A stretch of DNA of 64,000 nt. It comes from Flavobacteriales bacterium (GTDB lineage Bacteria; Bacteroidota; Bacteroidia; Flavobacteriales_F; PHOS-HE28). The stretch spans positions 372,001-436,000 of the forward strand of contig JADJCS010000001.1 in assembly GCA_016703105.1 (NCBI GenBank), written 5' to 3'. This document shows positions 60,632 to 64,000 of this stretch, one piece after another. The position numbers were made by a program, and so were the translations under genes. The notes beneath the pieces were generated by a model. It was not told the origin of the DNA. It saw only the letters and a program-made list of their open reading frames with translations, and did no database searches. Position 1 is the first letter of the stretch. Every line of letters begins with the position of its first letter.

Positions 60632-62761
60632 ATGAACACCTTCGATGCGAAACACATCAAGAACGTGGCCCTCCTGGGCAGCCATGGTGCAGGCAAGACG
60701 ACGCTTGCGGAAACCATGCTGTTCGAGGCGGGCTTGATCACACGCCGAGGACGTGTGGAGGATGGCAATACCGTGAGCGACCATACCGACCTCGAACATG
60801 AACGGGGGGGCTCGGTGTACGCTGCGTGCATGCACACCGAATGGCGCAACTTCAAGATCAACATCATCGATACCCCTGGTCTCGACGACCTGGTGGGTGA
60901 AACGATCCCGGCGCTGCGCATCGCGGACACCTGCCTTTTGCTGCTGAACGCCCACCACGGTGTGGAGGTGGGCACCGACTTGGTGTGGGAGCAAATGCAG
61001 CGCTTCGACCGGCCGGTGCTCATCGGTATCAATCAGTTGGATCATGCGAACGCCGATTTCGATGCCACCCTGGCCCAGGCCCAGGATCATTTCGGCCCAG
61101 CGGTAACAGTGATGCAATACCCCGTAGAACAGGGCGAAGGCTTCCATCGCATCATCGATCTGTTGAAGATGACGATGTACGTGTTCAAGGATGCTGGCGG
61201 TAAACCCGAGAAGCAGCCCATCCCGGAGAGTGAAAAGGAGCGCGCTGATGCGTTGCACAAAGTGCTGGTGGAGAAGGCTGCGGAGAACGATGAGACCCTG
61301 ATGGAACACTACTTCGAGAAGGGCGAACTGGACGAGGACGAAATGCGCCTGGGTTTGAAGCTGGGCATGATGAAGCGCACCGTGTTCCCGGTATTCTGCT
61401 TGAGCGCCTTGCGCAACATGGGCAGCGGGCGCCTGATGGGCTTCATCGATAACGTGGCGCCGAGCGCAGTGGAAATGCCCCCCTCCCCGCTCGCCGATGG
61501 ACGCGAACTGCCCTGCCGTGCGGATGGGCCGCCGGTGCTGTTCACTTTTAAGACGATCCTGGAACCCCGCACGGGCTGGATCACGCTCTTCAAGGTGATG
61601 AGCGGCGAGGTGAAGGCCGGCACCGACCTGGTGAACGACAACACGGGCGCAAGCGAGAGGATCGGGCAATTGTTCATCGTGGAGGGCAAGGAGCGGAAAC
61701 CCGTGGATAGCCTTGCCGCAGGCGATATCGGCGCCACACTTAAATTAAAGGACACGGCGACCGCGCACACCCTTCATGCTCCGAACCAGGCCATACGCTT
61801 GGTGCCGATCGAATTCCCCGCACCACGCTTGCGTGTTACCGTTCGCGCCAAAGACGGAAAGCTGGAAGAAAAGCTTCATGCGGCCTTGTTGGAAATGCAC
61901 AAAGAGGATCCGACCATAGTGCTCGAATACCTCCGCGAAAGCGCCCAACAGGTGCTGGGTGTTCAAGGCGAGCTGCACTTGAACCTGGTGAAGTGGAAGC
62001 TCGATCATCATTACAAGGTGGAAGCCGAATTCGGGTCGCCCAAGGTCCCTTACCGAGAAACGATCCGGTGCTCGGCAGAGGCCTCCTACCGCCACAAGAA
62101 GCAGACGGGCGGTGCCGGCCAGTTCGGCGAAGTGCATCTGCGGATAGAGCCATACATGGAAGGAATGCCAGAACCGACGGGCGTCAGTCTTCGGGGCAAG
62201 GAGATCCATCCCCTGCCCACAGGCGGCTCCTTGGTTTTCTACAACTGTATCGTCGGCGGTGTGATCGACAACAAGTTCATGCCGAGCATTCTAAAGGGTA
62301 TCATGGAGAAGATGAACAAAGGACCCCTGACGGGATCTCCGGCACGCGACATCCGTGTGATGGTGTACGATGGAAAGATGCACCCGGTGGACAGCAACGA
62401 CATCAGTTTCAAGATCGCCGGCCTAATGGCCTTCAAGGACGCGTTCACCCAGGCGGACCCACTGCTCATGGAGCCGATCCACGAGATCGCTGTGCGCGTG
62501 CCCGAGGACTTGATGGGTGATGTGATGACCGATCTTCAAGGCCGACGTAGCGTGATCATGGGTATCGAGTCCGAAGGTCGTTCGCAAGTGATCCGCGCGC
62601 ACACGCCGCTGGCGGAACTGGACCGGTACAGCACCACCTTGCGAAGTCTCACCCAAGGACGCGGTACCTATACGGAGGTGTTCCACGCCTACCAGCCCGT
62701 GCCTCAGGAACTTCAGCACCGGTTGATCGGTCAGCACAAGGAAGAGGCCGTCGAAGCCTGA
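60632..62761 (+). CDS. EF-G2-type translational GTPase
   Basis: This 709-residue protein has the five-domain layout of elongation factor G but with divergent GTPase motifs: G1 LLGSHGAGKTTLAE, G3 IIDTPGLDDLVGE and G4 INQLDHAN. Canonical EF-G has DTPGH and NKMD. The missing His and the altered NKxD mark the EF-G2/FusA2-like branch. Its role is less clear than that of EF-G; it may bind the ribosome with weak GTPase activity. ATG 60632 is chosen since the sequence before it has no homology. The main fusA gene is not in the window. Confidence 0.9.
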   Translation: MNTFDAKHIKNVALLGSHGAGKTTLAETMLFEAGLITRRGRVEDGNTVSDHTDLEHERGGSVYAACMHTEWRNFKINIIDTPGLDDLVGETIPALRIADTCLLLLNAHHGVEVGTDLVWEQMQRFDRPVLIGINQLDHANADFDATLAQAQDHFGPAVTVMQYPVEQGEGFHRIIDLLKMTMYVFKDAGGKPEKQPIPESEKERADALHKVLVEKAAENDETLMEHYFEKGELDEDEMRLGLKLGMMKRTVFPVFCLSALRNMGSGRLMGFIDNVAPSAVEMPPSPLADGRELPCRADGPPVLFTFKTILEPRTGWITLFKVMSGEVKAGTDLVNDNTGASERIGQLFIVEGKERKPVDSLAAGDIGATLKLKDTATAHTLHAPNQAIRLVPIEFPAPRLRVTVRAKDGKLEEKLHAALLEMHKEDPTIVLEYLRESAQQVLGVQGELHLNLVKWKLDHHYKVEAEFGSPKVPYRETIRCSAEASYRHKKQTGGAGQFGEVHLRIEPYMEGMPEPTGVSLRGKEIHPLPTGGSLVFYNCIVGGVIDNKFMPSILKGIMEKMNKGPLTGSPARDIRVMVYDGKMHPVDSNDISFKIAGLMAFKDAFTQADPLLMEPIHEIAVRVPEDLMGDVMTDLQGRRSVIMGIESEGRSQVIRAHTPLAELDRYSTTLRSLTQGRGTYTEVFHAYQPVPQELQHRLIGQHKEEAVEA

Positions 62762-62783
62762 CCTGTATGCACCCGATCGCGCG

Positions 62784-62810
62784 TGAAAGCCCGGCGATAC
62801 CGGGCTTTCA
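62784..62810 (+). terminator. Stem-loop after the EF-G2-like gene
   Basis: tgaaagcccgg / ccgggctttca, 11-bp stem, 5-nt loop, 22 nt after the stop. No T-tract follows. Confidence 0.7.
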
Positions 62811-62865
62811 CATTTGGTGCGTGGATGGATCCTGCGAACTTTGTGGACCCTAGAAGATCCTTCGC

Positions 62866-64000
62866 ATGGCAGTGGAAAAGGTGGATGTGATCGTGATCGG
62901 CGCAGGACCGAGCGGATGTGTGGCCGCAGCGCACCTGGCCCGACAAGGCCGCAAGGTGCTCGTGCTGGAAAAGCAGGTCTTTCCGCGCCTCGTGGTCGGC
63001 GAAAGCCTTCTTCCGCGCAGCATGGCGCATTGGGAGGAGACGGGCCTGTTACCAGCGCTCGAAGCACAGAACTATGCCCCGAAATTGGGCGCGCGTTTCG
63101 TGCGCGGTGCAGAACTCATCGACCTGCGTTTCGGCGAGAACTTCACGCAAGGGTGGACGCGCACCTGGCAGGCGCCACGGGCCCATTTCGACAAGACCGC
63201 CGCCGATGCCACCGCCGCCCAAGGTGTGGATATCCGCTATGGCATAAGCGCGGAACGCGTTGATCTCGAAGCTGACGAGCGTGTGATCGTGCAGGCACGC
63301 GACGCCAACGGCGACCACTCCTTCCAAGCCCGATACCTCATCGACAGCAGCGGTTACGGGGGCACCTTGGTGAAATTGCTCGGGCTGCGCGACGACAAAT
63401 GGCCCAACCCGCGCATGGCCGCATACACCCACGTTCGGGAACGTGACCGCGACAGTTGGAGAGATGCCATGCAGATCACGTTCGAAGTGATGGCCGTTGA
63501 CCTTTGGTTCTGGGTGATCCCGTTCTCAGATGGTACCACCTCGGTCGGCTTCGTGGGGGATCCGCGCCACTTCGATCCGTTCACGCCAGGTCGACCTGTC
63601 GCCGAAGCTTTCACTGAAATGGTCCTGCGCTCCGAGAATTTCCGGGAACGGTTCCAAGATCAGGCCCCACTTTGGGAGCCTCATGTGATCCGCGACTACA
63701 GCCACTACAACGAAAAATTGTACGGCCGCAATTACGTGCTCACGGGCAACTGCGCCGGATTCCTGGACCCTGTGTTCTCGAGCGGCGTGATGCTCGCCAC
63801 GGAGAGCGGCCTGCTCGCGGCCAAGCTGGTGGAACGGATCCTACAGGGCGATGCGGTGGATTGGGAAAAGGAGTATAGTGAGCACATCCGTCACGGTGCG
63901 GCCGTGTTCCGCAGTTACATCGAGGGTTGGTACAACGGTGACTTGCAGACCATCTTCTTCAGTCCAACTATGGAGCCCCGTGTCAAGGAACAGATCGTCT
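62866..64000 (+). CDS. FAD-dependent oxidoreductase, tryptophan-halogenase-like (runs off window end)
   Basis: The open frame starts at ATG 62866 and reaches the last base, so the 3' end lies outside. The visible 378 residues show VDVIVIGAGPSGCVAAAHLA (FAD-binding GxGxxG), FPRLVVGESLLPRSM (the GxxxLP region) and NYVLTGNCAGFLDPVFSSGV (GD-type motif near the end). This is the layout of flavin monooxygenases, geranylgeranyl reductases and tryptophan halogenases. A halogenase would need WxWxIP: WFWVIP is present here. Assignment within this group is uncertain. Confidence 0.85.
   Translation, partial: MAVEKVDVIVIGAGPSGCVAAAHLARQGRKVLVLEKQVFPRLVVGESLLPRSMAHWEETGLLPALEAQNYAPKLGARFVRGAELIDLRFGENFTQGWTRTWQAPRAHFDKTAADATAAQGVDIRYGISAERVDLEADERVIVQARDANGDHSFQARYLIDSSGYGGTLVKLLGLRDDKWPNPRMAAYTHVRERDRDSWRDAMQITFEVMAVDLWFWVIPFSDGTTSVGFVGDPRHFDPFTPGRPVAEAFTEMVLRSENFRERFQDQAPLWEPHVIRDYSHYNEKLYGRNYVLTGNCAGFLDPVFSSGVMLATESGLLAAKLVERILQGDAVDWEKEYSEHIRHGAAVFRSYIEGWYNGDLQTIFFSPTMEPRVKEQIV

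Overview
The window looks like chromosomal DNA of a GC-rich member of the Bacteroidota, probably a Flavobacteriales-type environmental lineage. Three things point there. At least six secreted proteins carry type IX secretion (T9SS) C-terminal sorting domains. Many genes are preceded by a TAnnTTTG promoter box, the known Bacteroidota -7 element, and lack a clear Shine-Dalgarno sequence. Several families are typical of the phylum (DUF6728, SiaC/DUF1987, DUF4369/TlpA redoxins, SpmA-SpmB fusion, DUF5074 propeller). The species cannot be named from the sequence alone.

Layout. 1-7.5 kb is an accessory-looking stretch: the 3' part of ftsK, a VapBC-type toxin-antitoxin pair bracketed by a second copy of the ftsK tail, a frameshifted adhesin-like T9SS protein, a dispersed intergenic repeat in three copies, and a fragment of a second PIN toxin. 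7.5-20.6 kb holds mixed envelope and housekeeping genes: secreted hypotheticals, a frameshifted serine hydrolase, a Crp-family regulator, DinB, TerC, an OmpA lipoprotein, a Cys/His-rich membrane protein, a SIMPL protein, a methyltransferase, SpmAB, a SET-domain methyltransferase and a LolA-like protein. 20.7-27.7 kb holds an HTTM membrane protein, a compact OsmC / CDGSH iron-sulfur / arylamine N-acetyltransferase operon, DedA, aroE, a DUF6728 miniprotein and uvrB. 27.8-38.2 kb has a secreted trypsin-like protease, the divergent katG-oxyR peroxide-defence pair, an active/inactive M16 peptidase pair, and an AlkB-type alkane monooxygenase. 38.2-50.3 kb has an FKBP isomerase, an alpha/beta hydrolase, a coiled-coil envelope protein, a three-gene operon of small exported proteins, SiaC, PhoH, two T9SS proteins (one broken) and prfC. 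50.4-64 kb has a TlpA redoxin, a giant 1297-residue repeat protein paralogous to the coiled-coil protein at 40 kb, an FAD oxidoreductase, tRNA-Thr(CGT), a cobalamin riboswitch in front of a BtuG-like propeller, a GNAT enzyme, an EF-G2-type GTPase and a partial FAD monooxygenase/halogenase-like gene.

How the parts work together. Most of the window serves the cell envelope and secretion: T9SS cargo, OmpA, LolA, FKBP, M16 peptidases and the two-member rod-protein family. A second theme is redox and peroxide defence (katG/oxyR, OsmC, CDGSH protein, TlpA). The most informative regulatory element is the B12 riboswitch at about 59.1 kb. It ties a T9SS-exported propeller to cobalamin capture. Four or five genes for exported proteins carry frameshifts. 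The sequence alone cannot say whether these are assembly errors or real decay.
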